NCBI GenBank assembly: GCA_025353725.1
Contig: JANXOF010000095.1
Location: 124,001 to 188,000, forward strand
Direction: 5' to 3'
Length of the DNA stretch: 64,000 nt
DNA from: Polyangiaceae bacterium
GTDB lineage: Bacteria; Myxococcota_A; Polyangia; Polyangiales; Polyangiaceae
The notes under the pieces are model-generated. The model saw only the letters and a program-made list of their open reading frames with translations. It did not search any database and was not told the DNA's origin. The position numbers and the translations under genes are program-made. This document shows positions 52,587 to 60,677 of the stretch, in pieces; positions within the stretch are counted from its first letter, which is position 1, and every line of letters starts with the position of its first letter.

Positions 52587-52841
52587 GTGAAAGACCTCGT
52601 GCGGTACCTCTTGGACAACCTCTACCTGGACTTCCAGGGGGAGATCTCCCTCGACACCGTACGCCAGTTCCTCCGAGGGGACGACAGTCGGGAGGCAAAG
52701 GCGCTCTTGCAGAAGATGATCGAAGACAAGGGAGTCGACGATCTCCTGATCGCGTTGGCAGACGTCCTCAAAGAACACCTCCGAACGGGTGTGAACGAGC
52801 AGGTCGTTCGCGAACAGCTTTCGATGTACTCGGACAGCTGA
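52587..52841 (+). CDS. Small conserved-looking helical protein, 84 residues
   Basis: 84 residues, strongly helical and charged: KDLVRYLLDNLYLDFQGEIS, RQFLRGDDSREAKALLQKM, VDDLLIALADVLKEHL. It has no signal peptide, Cys or membrane helix, so it is a cytosolic helical bundle or coiled coil. A near-perfect AAGGAGG site precedes GTG 52587, which makes it a real and probably well-translated gene. A much longer frame (52520-53956) overlaps it in another register; its first 100 residues look like an artefact. I do not recognise the family. It lies between the cytochrome gene and a cytochrome-like lipoprotein. Confidence 0.8.
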   Translation: MKDLVRYLLDNLYLDFQGEISLDTVRQFLRGDDSREAKALLQKMIEDKGVDDLLIALADVLKEHLRTGVNEQVVREQLSMYSDS

Positions 52842-52909
52842 GGTCAATTCTCGGTGCTGCTCCGAACTTTCGGAAGAGCACCGTACTTCTCTGGCGGTCT
52901 CTCTCGGGT

Positions 52910-53956
52910 GTGTCGTCGATTTTCTGGGTCCTTAGTTGTGACGTACCTCCTACGGGGCGCGAGTCGCAATTTAGGACGGGGCAACTACGTCACTCATTAG
53001 CGATCACGGCGGCAAGCGTAGGTCCTCTAAACCCGCTGCCGTTTAATGGCGACATCAAAGTATCCTTCAATCGATACCTTCTGCCATCGACCGTGAATCG
53101 TCAGTCCTTTTTTCTTTTAGACAGCCTGAATAAGCCACTTCCAGCTTCGAAAGCGCCCCGCGTAATCTACGATCCGGTCGGGCGAACCGTGACGCTTAGC
53201 CGTCCTTCCGACGACTGGCTGGCAGAGGGTCTTTCTTACAAGTTACGTCTGCCTCGCCCTGAAGGCGACACCGAGCAGAGTGGTGTGCGCGCGATAGATG
53301 GGACTCCCTTGGGAGCCGACCAGCTGACCGACGTCGCGTTTCAGGTCGGGCCACCCGTTGTCTCGCCTCCGGACGTCCCGGTGAGTTTTTGCCGGGATGT
53401 GCTCCCGGTGTTTGCCTCAAAGTGTAGCCGTTCCGCATGTCACGGGAGCGGACGAGACTCCGCTGCCGGCCTTGTCCTCGAAACGAGTACCGGCGTCGCT
53501 CTCACTGCGCTCAACCGCATTGCCCAAGGGTCGAATACGGGGCCGCGCGCAACGAGCCCGCCTGCCCCCGGTCGCGTCTTCGGTGTTGATATGCCAATTA
53601 TCGACCGCGGCGATCCCGGCAATTCGTGGCTCGTCTACAAGATGGAGCTTGTGCGGCCGCCGGTGGTGCCGTCTCCAAGTCCGGGTTACGTGTGCGACCT
53701 CAGCCTAGGACAGAGTGCGAAGCGGTCCGCTTACACGAGTCTTGCGTCTGAAATTCTTTTGACAGAGGGGCCGGAAGAGCGGTCGATTCTTGGAGACATG
53801 ATTCTCGGCCGAGAAATGCCTTTCCCGATGGCCGTCCCGAGCGGATACGTAGATGAGCCGCTCACGTTTGAAGAGCGAGAGACTGTGCGCTTGTGGATCC
53901 GAGACCTCGCGCCAGGCGATTCTGTGCCCGAATGCGGCCGGTGCAGCCCGCGTTGA
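52910..53956 (+). CDS. Secreted cytochrome-like lipoprotein (CX4CH) with Ig-like domain
   Basis: About 348 residues from GTG 52910; a longer frame continues upstream but overlaps the 84-residue gene. The N-terminus SSIFWVLSCDVPP holds a short hydrophobic segment and a lipobox-like LSC. An Ig-like domain follows (GDIKVSFNRYLLPSTVN, VTLSRPSDDWLAEGLSYKL), then FCRDVLPVFASKCSRSACHG, where CX4CH resembles the heme-binding region of the CSSAACHG-type proteins of Myxococcota and planctomycetes. The C-terminal part has two to three further Cys. A start problem is likely: no good ATG precedes the signal. It may be an outer-surface partner of the cytochrome conduit. Confidence 0.68.
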   Translation: MSSIFWVLSCDVPPTGRESQFRTGQLRHSLAITAASVGPLNPLPFNGDIKVSFNRYLLPSTVNRQSFFLLDSLNKPLPASKAPRVIYDPVGRTVTLSRPSDDWLAEGLSYKLRLPRPEGDTEQSGVRAIDGTPLGADQLTDVAFQVGPPVVSPPDVPVSFCRDVLPVFASKCSRSACHGSGRDSAAGLVLETSTGVALTALNRIAQGSNTGPRATSPPAPGRVFGVDMPIIDRGDPGNSWLVYKMELVRPPVVPSPSPGYVCDLSLGQSAKRSAYTSLASEILLTEGPEERSILGDMILGREMPFPMAVPSGYVDEPLTFEERETVRLWIRDLAPGDSVPECGRCSPR

Positions 53957-54005
53957 GTGGTTTCCGTGAGGTGCCGTTTTTGGCAAGTCGAAGCGCGCTC
54001 GAAGT

Positions 54006-54962
54006 TCAACCGACCACACGGTTCCGGCCAGCATTCTTTGCGGCATACAAGTTTTTGTCGGCCATCTCATAGAGCATCTGCGGGGACGTGACACTCGCGT
54101 CAAAGGAGATGACGCCAACGCTTACCGTGCAGCCGAACTCCTTGGTCTCGACGAGAAACCGCGCAGACTCAACAATCGCGCGAACCTTGTCTGCGGCGAT
54201 GCGCGCACCGGTGCTCTCAACTTCCGGCAAAAGCACGGCAAACTCCTCGCCGCCGACGCGCGCGAGGCAATCTTGCTGACGCAAGCGAGGCTTCACGACA
54301 AGCGCGAGTTGCCGCAGCACGCTGTCTCCCGCCACGTGACCGTACGTGTCGTTGACAACCTTGAAGTGGTCGATATCGAAGAGAATGAGTGAGAGCGCGC
54401 GCCGATAGCGAAGACTTCGGTTGTACTCGCGTTCGAGCGCTTCGTTGAAGTAACGCCGATTGTGAGTCTGCGTGAGGGCATCCATCGTCATGAGTCGATA
54501 GATTTCTTCGTGGTAGTTCGCCTCGATATTGTCGCCCGACATGTACTTGAGAATCGAGCGCCCTACCTTCACCTGATCACCATCGACGAGGGCCTGGCGC
54601 TTCGTACTCACATCGTTGACGAACGTGCCGTTCGTCGAGCCCAGGTCTTCGATCACGTGGCGTTCCCCGTCGAACGTAATGCGCGCGTGGTTACGGCTGA
54701 TGCTCTCTTGATCGATGGGTAGGTCCGAGCGAGAAGAGCGCCCAATCTCGAACGTCGCCTGCGCCAGCGGTGCTCGCTTACCGAGCTCAGGCCCGTAAAT
54801 GACCACGAGGCACGCGCGCCCTTCGCTCTTCGAAACCTGGCTTATCCTGGCCAAGTCGACGGCAGTAACCCGCTCGAACATCGCATCGGGCGTGAGGCGG
54901 CCGTCAGGCTTTTCACTGATCGCAACAGGCGGACGGACAAGCCGTGGGTCTTTCGGGTCCAA
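54006..54962 (-). CDS. FHA-GGDEF diguanylate cyclase
   Basis: 318 residues. An FHA domain (about 48-140) has FEIGRSSRSDLPIDQESISRNHARI split over GRSSRSD and SISRNHARI, and LGSTNGTFVND. The GGDEF domain has MDALTQTHNRRYF, LILFDIDHFKVVNDTYGH, active site GGEEF preceded by I-site RQQD five residues upstream, and ADKNLYAAKNAGRNRV. All key residues are present, so it should make cyclic di-GMP and be product-inhibited. The FHA part implies control by a Ser/Thr kinase. It converges with the cytochrome-like lipoprotein gene (49 bases). Targets such as pili or exopolysaccharide are plausible but not shown. Confidence 0.94.
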   Translation of the reverse strand: MDPKDPRLVRPPVAISEKPDGRLTPDAMFERVTAVDLARISQVSKSEGRACLVVIYGPELGKRAPLAQATFEIGRSSRSDLPIDQESISRNHARITFDGERHVIEDLGSTNGTFVNDVSTKRQALVDGDQVKVGRSILKYMSGDNIEANYHEEIYRLMTMDALTQTHNRRYFNEALEREYNRSLRYRRALSLILFDIDHFKVVNDTYGHVAGDSVLRQLALVVKPRLRQQDCLARVGGEEFAVLLPEVESTGARIAADKVRAIVESARFLVETKEFGCTVSVGVISFDASVTSPQMLYEMADKNLYAAKNAGRNRVVG

Positions 54963-55000
54963 GCGCTGGCGATTGTACCTGGTTTCAGAGCGCTAACGAG

Positions 55001-56107
55001 TCAGATCGCAACTTCTGTAAGCGTGATCTTCGTCCGGTCGCTCACTCCGAGGCCGAGGTCAGACGCCGCGCGAATGTATGCCGGCTCGCGCCCCGCTTCG
55101 GTCAGCGTCTTGAGCTTGAGTTCCGCGCGGAGTTTCTCCACAACCTCCCACCCGATCGTGTCCATCGCGACCGCGTCAGTACTCGCGTAAACGGCCTCGT
55201 GTGGCTTGACCATTTCGGGCCGCTTCCAGAGTGGGCCGCCGTCGGCCATGACCTTGAAGCCGTCCGCAATGTTTAGTCGAACGCGACTCTTGATGACGTC
55301 TTGGGCATACATCTGTGCGATCTGCGGGCTCGCGTGATGCACGTGAAAGTCATGCGGGTTGATGCTGCAGCCGTGGGTCATGTTCTTGAGCTGGCCCGTG
55401 TACCCACAAATGGAGTGATCTTTGATGAGCGCAAAGTTTATCGCGCACGTGGCCTCGGTCAGGTATCTCGTGAACTTGGTACTCGTTCCGGTGCCTGGAA
55501 TGAGACGGTAGTCCATCGTCGCATTGCCATTGCCGTGCGTGACAACTTTGATTCCCGCGGGGACGTTCCCGGCGTTGATTCGTGTTCCGGCGAGAAATTC
55601 GCCATATTGCTCGAGCACAGTGATGTTTGCGGCAGGCACCCCCGCCGCGATGAGCGCCTCGAGAAACGGAAGAACGAGCTCCTTGTTGGTGCCCATATTC
55701 TGCTTGGCAATGCCATTGACCTTGACGCAGACAATATCGTCCTTGTGAACGAACTGCTGAACGGCCGTGACAAGGTCGGGCTTTCCCGTGAGTTCCGTCA
55801 GAGCTTTGGTCAGCATCTCCCTCGCCGCATCGGGCTTCGGGTACAGCTGATTGGCTTGAAGGCAATCCTTCTTCGTGACTTTGACGACTTTGCCGGGAGC
55901 CGCGAACGGCGCAAAGCCCGCTGGTGGCGAAGCGGCGAGATTCTTCGGCGGAGCCCCTGCAAACGCGTCTCGTGAAACGAGCGAAGCTGCCGCGGTCGCG
56001 GCGGCCGCTTGACCGAGATGACCGAGGAAAGCGCGCCGCCCAAGTCCTGGGGTGAGCTCTTGCTCGATACGTGCAATGTGCAGTTTTTCGTCGCGACGAT
56101 CGGCCAT
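55001..56107 (-). CDS. Tat-exported DUF362-domain protein
   Basis: 368 residues. A twin-arginine signal (GRRAFLGHLGQAAAATAAASL) lies near residues 22-42. The DUF362 domain shows VCVKVNGIAKQNMGTN, VLPFLEALIAAGVPAANI, LIKDHSICGYTGQLKNMTHG, IADGFKVMADGGP and STDAVAMDTIGWEVVEK. DUF362 proteins are often ferredoxin-linked and lie in electron-transfer loci. No CxxCxxC cluster is seen here, so it does not carry its own FeS centres. The start at ATG 56107 has GGAGAG six bases upstream; the frame continues to 56197. It is divergent from the comEA-like gene. Confidence 0.88.
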   Translation of the reverse strand: MADRRDEKLHIARIEQELTPGLGRRAFLGHLGQAAAATAAASLVSRDAFAGAPPKNLAASPPAGFAPFAAPGKVVKVTKKDCLQANQLYPKPDAAREMLTKALTELTGKPDLVTAVQQFVHKDDIVCVKVNGIAKQNMGTNKELVLPFLEALIAAGVPAANITVLEQYGEFLAGTRINAGNVPAGIKVVTHGNGNATMDYRLIPGTGTSTKFTRYLTEATCAINFALIKDHSICGYTGQLKNMTHGCSINPHDFHVHHASPQIAQMYAQDVIKSRVRLNIADGFKVMADGGPLWKRPEMVKPHEAVYASTDAVAMDTIGWEVVEKLRAELKLKTLTEAGREPAYIRAASDLGLGVSDRTKITLTEVAI

Positions 56108-56318
56108 GAGAACTCTCCGCTTCGGTGTCTGCCAGCCTGTAGGCCTAGCACGTGCCCGCGCGGGTAGACAAACGAGGCCGAGGGGTCTCGGATGCACGGG
56201 CAGAACTCAAACGTCCCAGGACAGGGGAGGCGATGTACTCGACATGGGGACACGCGGGCAAAACGCCAAGATTTCAGGCCGATTCGTGTTGGCTCGAAGG
56301 TCGCATTCGACGAGAGCA

Positions 56319-56936
56319 ATGTCGCTACCCATTGAGCCTGATTCCTCGCGTTACTTAGCTCTGCCCTTCCCTGTCGCTTCGAGGCGGCCTCCACTTGTGT
56401 CGCGCGCGCTCGCCCGCATGCGAGCGTCGGTGTGGATCGCTGTGGCCATCAAATGTGGCGCAGTTGTCGCAGCGCTGGTCGTCCTTGGTTGGATAGGGCG
56501 AACGGCCGCGGCGGGCTCGAACCAAGCGCCGATAGCGACCTCCGAGAGTGACGCGTCGGCGTCGGCCGATTCCGACGCGCGGTTCAGTGACGCCGGCGCA
56601 CAACCGGTGACGATGAATCCCGTAGCGCTATCGGCTGCGATAGCCTCGGTGCTTTCGACGCCCCCAGGCTCCGTCGGCGCGCCAAGCTCCCCGGGGGTGC
56701 GTGGGCGCGCGACTGCCGACGAGCCCGTCTTCCTCAATCACGCGAGCGTGGACGAATTGCGACGCTTGCCGGGCGTTGGACCAAAGCGCGCCGAGGCCAT
56801 CTTGGTGCTTCGCCAGCGACTCGGCCACTTTCAGCGTGTCGAAGACTTGCTTCGGACCAAAGGGATTGGGCGCGCTGCCGTGAAAAAATGGCGTCCTCTC
56901 GTTAGGCTCGATACGCCCGAGGCGGGAACGCCTTGA
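56319..56936 (+). CDS. ComEA-like helix-hairpin-helix DNA-binding protein
   Basis: 205 residues. A membrane helix (ALVVLGWIGRTAAAG) at about 43-60, an Asp/Ala/Ser-rich linker, then a C-terminal ComEA-type helix-hairpin-helix pair: FLNHASVDELRRLPGVGPKRAEAIL and FQRVEDLLRTKGIGRAAVKKW. ComEA binds incoming DNA in the periplasm for transformation. The membrane anchor and C-terminal HhH match ComEA, but the linker is longer than in minimal proteins. ATG 56319 is preferred; the frame extends to 56052 with no useful signal there. ComM, RecA and pilus genes in the same window support a competence role, though the core comEC/pilQ genes are not here. Confidence 0.8.
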   Translation: MSLPIEPDSSRYLALPFPVASRRPPLVSRALARMRASVWIAVAIKCGAVVAALVVLGWIGRTAAAGSNQAPIATSESDASASADSDARFSDAGAQPVTMNPVALSAAIASVLSTPPGSVGAPSSPGVRGRATADEPVFLNHASVDELRRLPGVGPKRAEAILVLRQRLGHFQRVEDLLRTKGIGRAAVKKWRPLVRLDTPEAGTP

Positions 56937-57001
56937 GCCGCGAAGAGGCGCGCCATCGGTGGACGGGTCGAACGCACTCGGACGAGCGACCTGCCATGCG
57001 A

Positions 57002-57784
57002 CTACGGGAGAGCGGAAGCCAGGGCCTCGCGCAACGCATGGATAAACGGCGCGATAGCGGCCGTACGGAGCTTGTACGAGGCACGGTTCGCGATGAGGAC
57101 CGAGGAGACGAAGGAGATTTCCTCCTTCACCTCGAGACCGTTTTCGACAAGCGTGCTTCCGGTCTCGACAAGGTCGACGATGACGTCCGAAAGACCGAGC
57201 AACGGGGCAAGCTCCACAGACCCGTGAACATCGATAATCTCGACTTGCACGCCACGACGCGCAAAGTGAGCCGCGGCAATGCGCGGAAACTTCGTGGCGA
57301 CACGTGGCATGCGCCCCTCGTGCGACGCGTCAACATCGACGCCTACCCGGCCTGCGACGACGAGACGACAGCGCGCGATAGCAAGGTCGACGGGCTGGTA
57401 CACATCTACTTCCCGCTCGACAAGCACGTCGCGTCCGCAAACCCCGAGGTCCGCCGTGCCGTATTCGACGTACGTAGGCACGTCATCGGGTTTGAGGAGG
57501 AGGAGATTGAGCGGTTGGCCGAGAAAGCGAGCCGTTCGCACGAGCGCTCGACTGGCATCCGACAGCGCTTCCGGAAGTGGGGCGCTCGACATCGTCGACA
57601 GCACCCCGGCGCGCGCAAGGAGCGTCGCCACGGGCTTCAGAGAACGACCCTTAGGAAGCGCTATGGTGAGCGGAAGCACAACCTCGGCGCTCACTTGGCC
57701 AGCTGCCGACGTCATCACACTGGGGTTGGTTGCGGTGCTTTCGAACTGCTCAGACAGTTGGGGCGCACGAACATCGCGGCTCAC
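57002..57784 (-). CDS. hisG: ATP phosphoribosyltransferase (short form), histidine biosynthesis
   Basis: 260 residues. First step of histidine synthesis: ATP plus PRPP to phosphoribosyl-ATP. Motifs [74 protein letters not shown] are all present. The C-terminal regulatory ACT-like domain of long HisG is absent, so a HisZ partner is expected elsewhere. GTG 57784 overlaps the murA stop (GTGA); ATG 57715 would give the family's usual N-terminus. The convergent ComEA-like gene ends 65 bases away. Confidence 0.95.
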   Translation of the reverse strand: MSRDVRAPQLSEQFESTATNPSVMTSAAGQVSAEVVLPLTIALPKGRSLKPVATLLARAGVLSTMSSAPLPEALSDASRALVRTARFLGQPLNLLLLKPDDVPTYVEYGTADLGVCGRDVLVEREVDVYQPVDLAIARCRLVVAGRVGVDVDASHEGRMPRVATKFPRIAAAHFARRGVQVEIIDVHGSVELAPLLGLSDVIVDLVETGSTLVENGLEVKEEISFVSSVLIANRASYKLRTAAIAPFIHALREALASALP

Positions 57785-59070
57785 GCTTCGGCTCCCTTCA
57801 CGCGCTCAACGTCTACGCCGAGACCCTGGAGCTTTTCTTCGATTCTTTCGTAGCCGCGATCGAGATGGTAAATCCGACGAACCTCGGTTTCTTCGTCGGC
57901 CACGATGCCCGCGATCACGAGCGACGCGCTCGCGCGCAAGTCAGTCGCCATCACCGCTGCCCCGTAGAGGCGCGATACCCCCTGAACGACCGCAGTATTC
58001 CCGCGAAGCGCAACACTCGCTCCCATCCGCTGGAGCTCCGGCACGTGCATGAAGCGATTTTCGAAGATCGTCTCGCTGATGACGCTTTCGCCGCGCGCTG
58101 TCGCCATGAGCGCCAAGAACTGAGCCTGCATGTCGGTTGGAAATCCCGGGTGGGGGGCCGTCGTGATGTTGACTCCGCGAAGTTCACCAAGACGCCTGAC
58201 GCGGATGTTGTGGCCCTCGCTCTCGATCTCGACGCCCGCGGACCGAAGCTTCATGGCGAGCACCTCGAGGTCGTGAAGCTCTGCGCCCTCGACGAGAACG
58301 TCTCCGCCCTCCGTCATGGCCGCGGCGATCATGTACGTGCCCGCTTCGATGCGGTCAGGGATAATCGCATGATCGAACGGAGCGAGCTCGCCGCGATCGG
58401 CTCCGACAATATGGATGACGTCGGTACCGGCTCCGTTCACTTCCGCGCCCATTTTATTGAGAATGCGACCGAGCTCCTCGACTTCAGGCTCGCGCGCGCA
58501 ATTCACGAGCGTCGAACGTCCTTTGGCAAGCGCGGCAGCCATCATGAGGTTCTCCGTGCCGCCGACGGTCGGAACGTCGAACATGATCTCCGCTCCTTTG
58601 AGGCGGCCACCCCCGCCTGGCCCCTCCGCGAGCACGTAGCCACGCTCAAGGCGAATGCTGCATCCGAGGGCTTCAAGCCCCTTGAGGTGCTGATCGATCG
58701 GCCGCGCCCCGATAGCGCAACCCCCTGGCAACGAAACTTTCGCACGACCAAAACGGGCGACGAGCGGACCGAGAACGAGCACGCTCGCGCGCATCTGCTT
58801 GACGAGCTCGTAGGGCGCCTCGGGCCTTACGTCCGAACCTGCGGCGACATGCACCTCTGGAGCGTTGACGGTGACGTCGCGACCGAGAAAGCGCAGCAGT
58901 GCAGAGGTCGTCTCGATGTCACGCAGACGCGGGACATTGCGCAACCGGCTCGCGCCGTCGGAGAGAAGCGTCGCGCAAAGAATAGGTAGCGCCGCGTTCT
59001 TCGCGCCGCTGATCCGAACCCTACCGTTGAGCGGCTTACCTCGACCGCCGCGAATTCGGAGCGCATCCAT
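57781..59070 (-). CDS. murA: UDP-N-acetylglucosamine 1-carboxyvinyltransferase
   Basis: 429 residues. Adds enolpyruvate to UDP-GlcNAc, the first committed step of peptidoglycan synthesis. Key parts are [17 protein letters not shown], the fosfomycin-reactive Cys118 in [37 protein letters not shown] and [17 protein letters not shown]. Length and motifs are normal; catalytic Cys is present. It lies 69 bases after glmU on the same strand and overlaps hisG by GTGA. GlmU makes its substrate, so this is a functional pair. Confidence 0.97.
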   Translation of the reverse strand: MDALRIRGGRGKPLNGRVRISGAKNAALPILCATLLSDGASRLRNVPRLRDIETTSALLRFLGRDVTVNAPEVHVAAGSDVRPEAPYELVKQMRASVLVLGPLVARFGRAKVSLPGGCAIGARPIDQHLKGLEALGCSIRLERGYVLAEGPGGGGRLKGAEIMFDVPTVGGTENLMMAAALAKGRSTLVNCAREPEVEELGRILNKMGAEVNGAGTDVIHIVGADRGELAPFDHAIIPDRIEAGTYMIAAAMTEGGDVLVEGAELHDLEVLAMKLRSAGVEIESEGHNIRVRRLGELRGVNITTAPHPGFPTDMQAQFLALMATARGESVISETIFENRFMHVPELQRMGASVALRGNTAVVQGVSRLYGAAVMATDLRASASLVIAGIVADEETEVRRIYHLDRGYERIEEKLQGLGVDVERVKGAEA

Positions 59071-59139
59071 CGTCCGCGCGTCTTGCCCGAATCGCGGGCT
59101 GGCGCCAAGCCGCGCGTCGCGAAGGTCACGCCCCGCGTG

Positions 59140-60618
59140 CTACGCGATAGACTTCTTCGAAGCGGTTGCCGCCAGCTTTTGAGCCTCGAGCCGCGAGCGC
59201 AAGCGCGTGGCGTAACCCTCCTTGTTTTCCTGTTTCACGCGCCCAATCGCGAGCGCACCGTCCGGGACGTCGCGGGTGACGGTTGTGCCGGTCCCAACGT
59301 ACGCTCCGTCGCCAATAGTGACCGGCGCCACAAGCTGCGAATCGGAGCCAATGAACGCGTCTTTGCCGACCCGCGTGACGTGCTTTTGGAAGCCGTCGTA
59401 ATTGCAGAAGATCGTGCCGGCACCGATGTTGGCGTTCTCGCCGACGACACCGTCACCAAGGTAAGCTAGGTGATTCGCCTTCGCGCCTCGGCCGAGACGC
59501 GTCTTTTTCGTTTCGACAAAATTACCGACGTGAGCGCCTTCGCCAATATCGCTTGCCGGCCGAAGATGCGAAAACGGCCCCACCTGCGCTCGCGCACGTA
59601 CGACGGAGTCGGTCACCACGCTATAGGGCTTGAGCGAAACGCCTTCTCCGATGTCCGCGTTGGTGAGCACGCACCCCACGTCGACGCACGCGCCCGAACC
59701 GACGCGCGTATGGCCGCGGAGCACGGCAAAGCTTTCGATCGTCGCGTCTTTTGCTATTTCGACGCCGTCTTCAATCCGCGCCCCCTCGCGCACCGTTACG
59801 CCGTTCATGCGGTGTGCTGCAACCAAGCGTTCGAGCATCGCGCGCTCGCCGCGGGCGAGTTGCGCGCGATCGTTGATTCCGTCCATGACGTCGGGGTTGG
59901 ACGGCACGCCGACGACCCGCTTTCCGAGCGAAACAGCAAACCCCACGATGTCCGTGAGGTAGTACTCGCCCTGAGCGTTGTTTGGCTTGAGCGACGCGAG
60001 AGCGTCTTTCAGAAAATCGCAATTCGACGCATAAATGCCTGGATTCCACTCGGTAATCGCGCGCTCCTCGGCCGAGCGAAGGTCTTTCTGCTCGCGGATT
60101 TCGACGATCTGTCCCTGCGTATCGCGCATGATCCGCCCGTATCCGGACGCGTCAGCGGTCGTGCAGGTCGCAAGGGACACGGCGGCGTCGGGATAGTTCG
60201 CGAGCCCCCTCACCACAGCGGCGACGTCCGTGGCCGTAAGCAGTGGAACATCGCCGTAGAAGATCAGCACGCGCGACGCATCTGCACGCACCGCGTCGAG
60301 CCCCGCGCGCGCCGCGTCTCCGGTACCAAGTTGCTCGTGCTGGACGGCCGTTTTGACACGACCACGCCACGCTTCGGGTACGTGAGCGCTGGCGCCGAAG
60401 GCCTCGGACACGTACGCTTCAAGAAGTCCTCGACCGTGGCCGATCACCACGATCACTTCCTCACACCCCGCCTCGAGAGCCGCGCGAATAGGAAAGTAAA
60501 CGAGCGGTCGACCCGCCACGGTGTGAAGCACTTTAGGCAGCGCGCTTTTCATTCGGGTGCCTTGCCCGGCGGCGAGAATCACTGCGGTCGTCTTCGTGAT
60601 ACGGAGAGCTTCGGCCAT
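59140..60618 (-). CDS. glmU: Bifunctional GlmU (uridyltransferase / glucosamine-1-phosphate acetyltransferase)
   Basis: 492 residues. N-terminal pyrophosphorylase (1 to about 245) has VILAAGQGTRMKSALPKVLH and FYGDVPLLT, plus GEYYLTD; the C-terminal half is a left-handed beta-helix of hexapeptide repeats (IEDGVEIAKDATIES, GPFSHLRPASDIGEGAHVGN, NHLAYLGDGVVGENANIGAG) with the acetyltransferase residues. It makes UDP-GlcNAc for murein and lipopolysaccharide; murA downstream uses the product. The ATG lies 59 bases from the divergent giant gene, with an inverted repeat between. Confidence 0.97.
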   Translation of the reverse strand: MAEALRITKTTAVILAAGQGTRMKSALPKVLHTVAGRPLVYFPIRAALEAGCEEVIVVIGHGRGLLEAYVSEAFGASAHVPEAWRGRVKTAVQHEQLGTGDAARAGLDAVRADASRVLIFYGDVPLLTATDVAAVVRGLANYPDAAVSLATCTTADASGYGRIMRDTQGQIVEIREQKDLRSAEERAITEWNPGIYASNCDFLKDALASLKPNNAQGEYYLTDIVGFAVSLGKRVVGVPSNPDVMDGINDRAQLARGERAMLERLVAAHRMNGVTVREGARIEDGVEIAKDATIESFAVLRGHTRVGSGACVDVGCVLTNADIGEGVSLKPYSVVTDSVVRARAQVGPFSHLRPASDIGEGAHVGNFVETKKTRLGRGAKANHLAYLGDGVVGENANIGAGTIFCNYDGFQKHVTRVGKDAFIGSDSQLVAPVTIGDGAYVGTGTTVTRDVPDGALAIGRVKQENKEGYATRLRSRLEAQKLAATASKKSIA

Positions 60619-60642
60619 GCCCCACTTTATGCAGCAGTGTGC

Positions 60643-60660
60643 GTAACGTAGAAGCGTTAC
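60643..60660. promoter_or_regulatory. Inverted repeat GTAACG-TAGAAG-CGTTAC between divergent genes
   Basis: Perfect six-base arms with a six-base spacer, 25 bases from glmU and 17 from the next gene. Its placement in a 59-base divergent spacer fits an operator controlling one or both genes. Confidence 0.4.
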
Positions 60661-60677
60661 TTCGCGAGGAGCCTGTT

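Noticed and set aside
52520-52909. N-terminal extension of the cytochrome-like lipoprotein
   Set aside because: Overlaps the 84-residue gene, which has a far better ribosome-binding site; the extension is Arg/Pro-rich and lacks a signal at its start.
57730-58989. 419-residue plus-strand open frame
   Set aside because: Antisense shadow of murA, whose catalytic motifs are unmistakable; composition-driven in GC-rich DNA.
59470-60651. 393-residue plus-strand open frame
   Set aside because: Antisense to glmU, no motif of its own.
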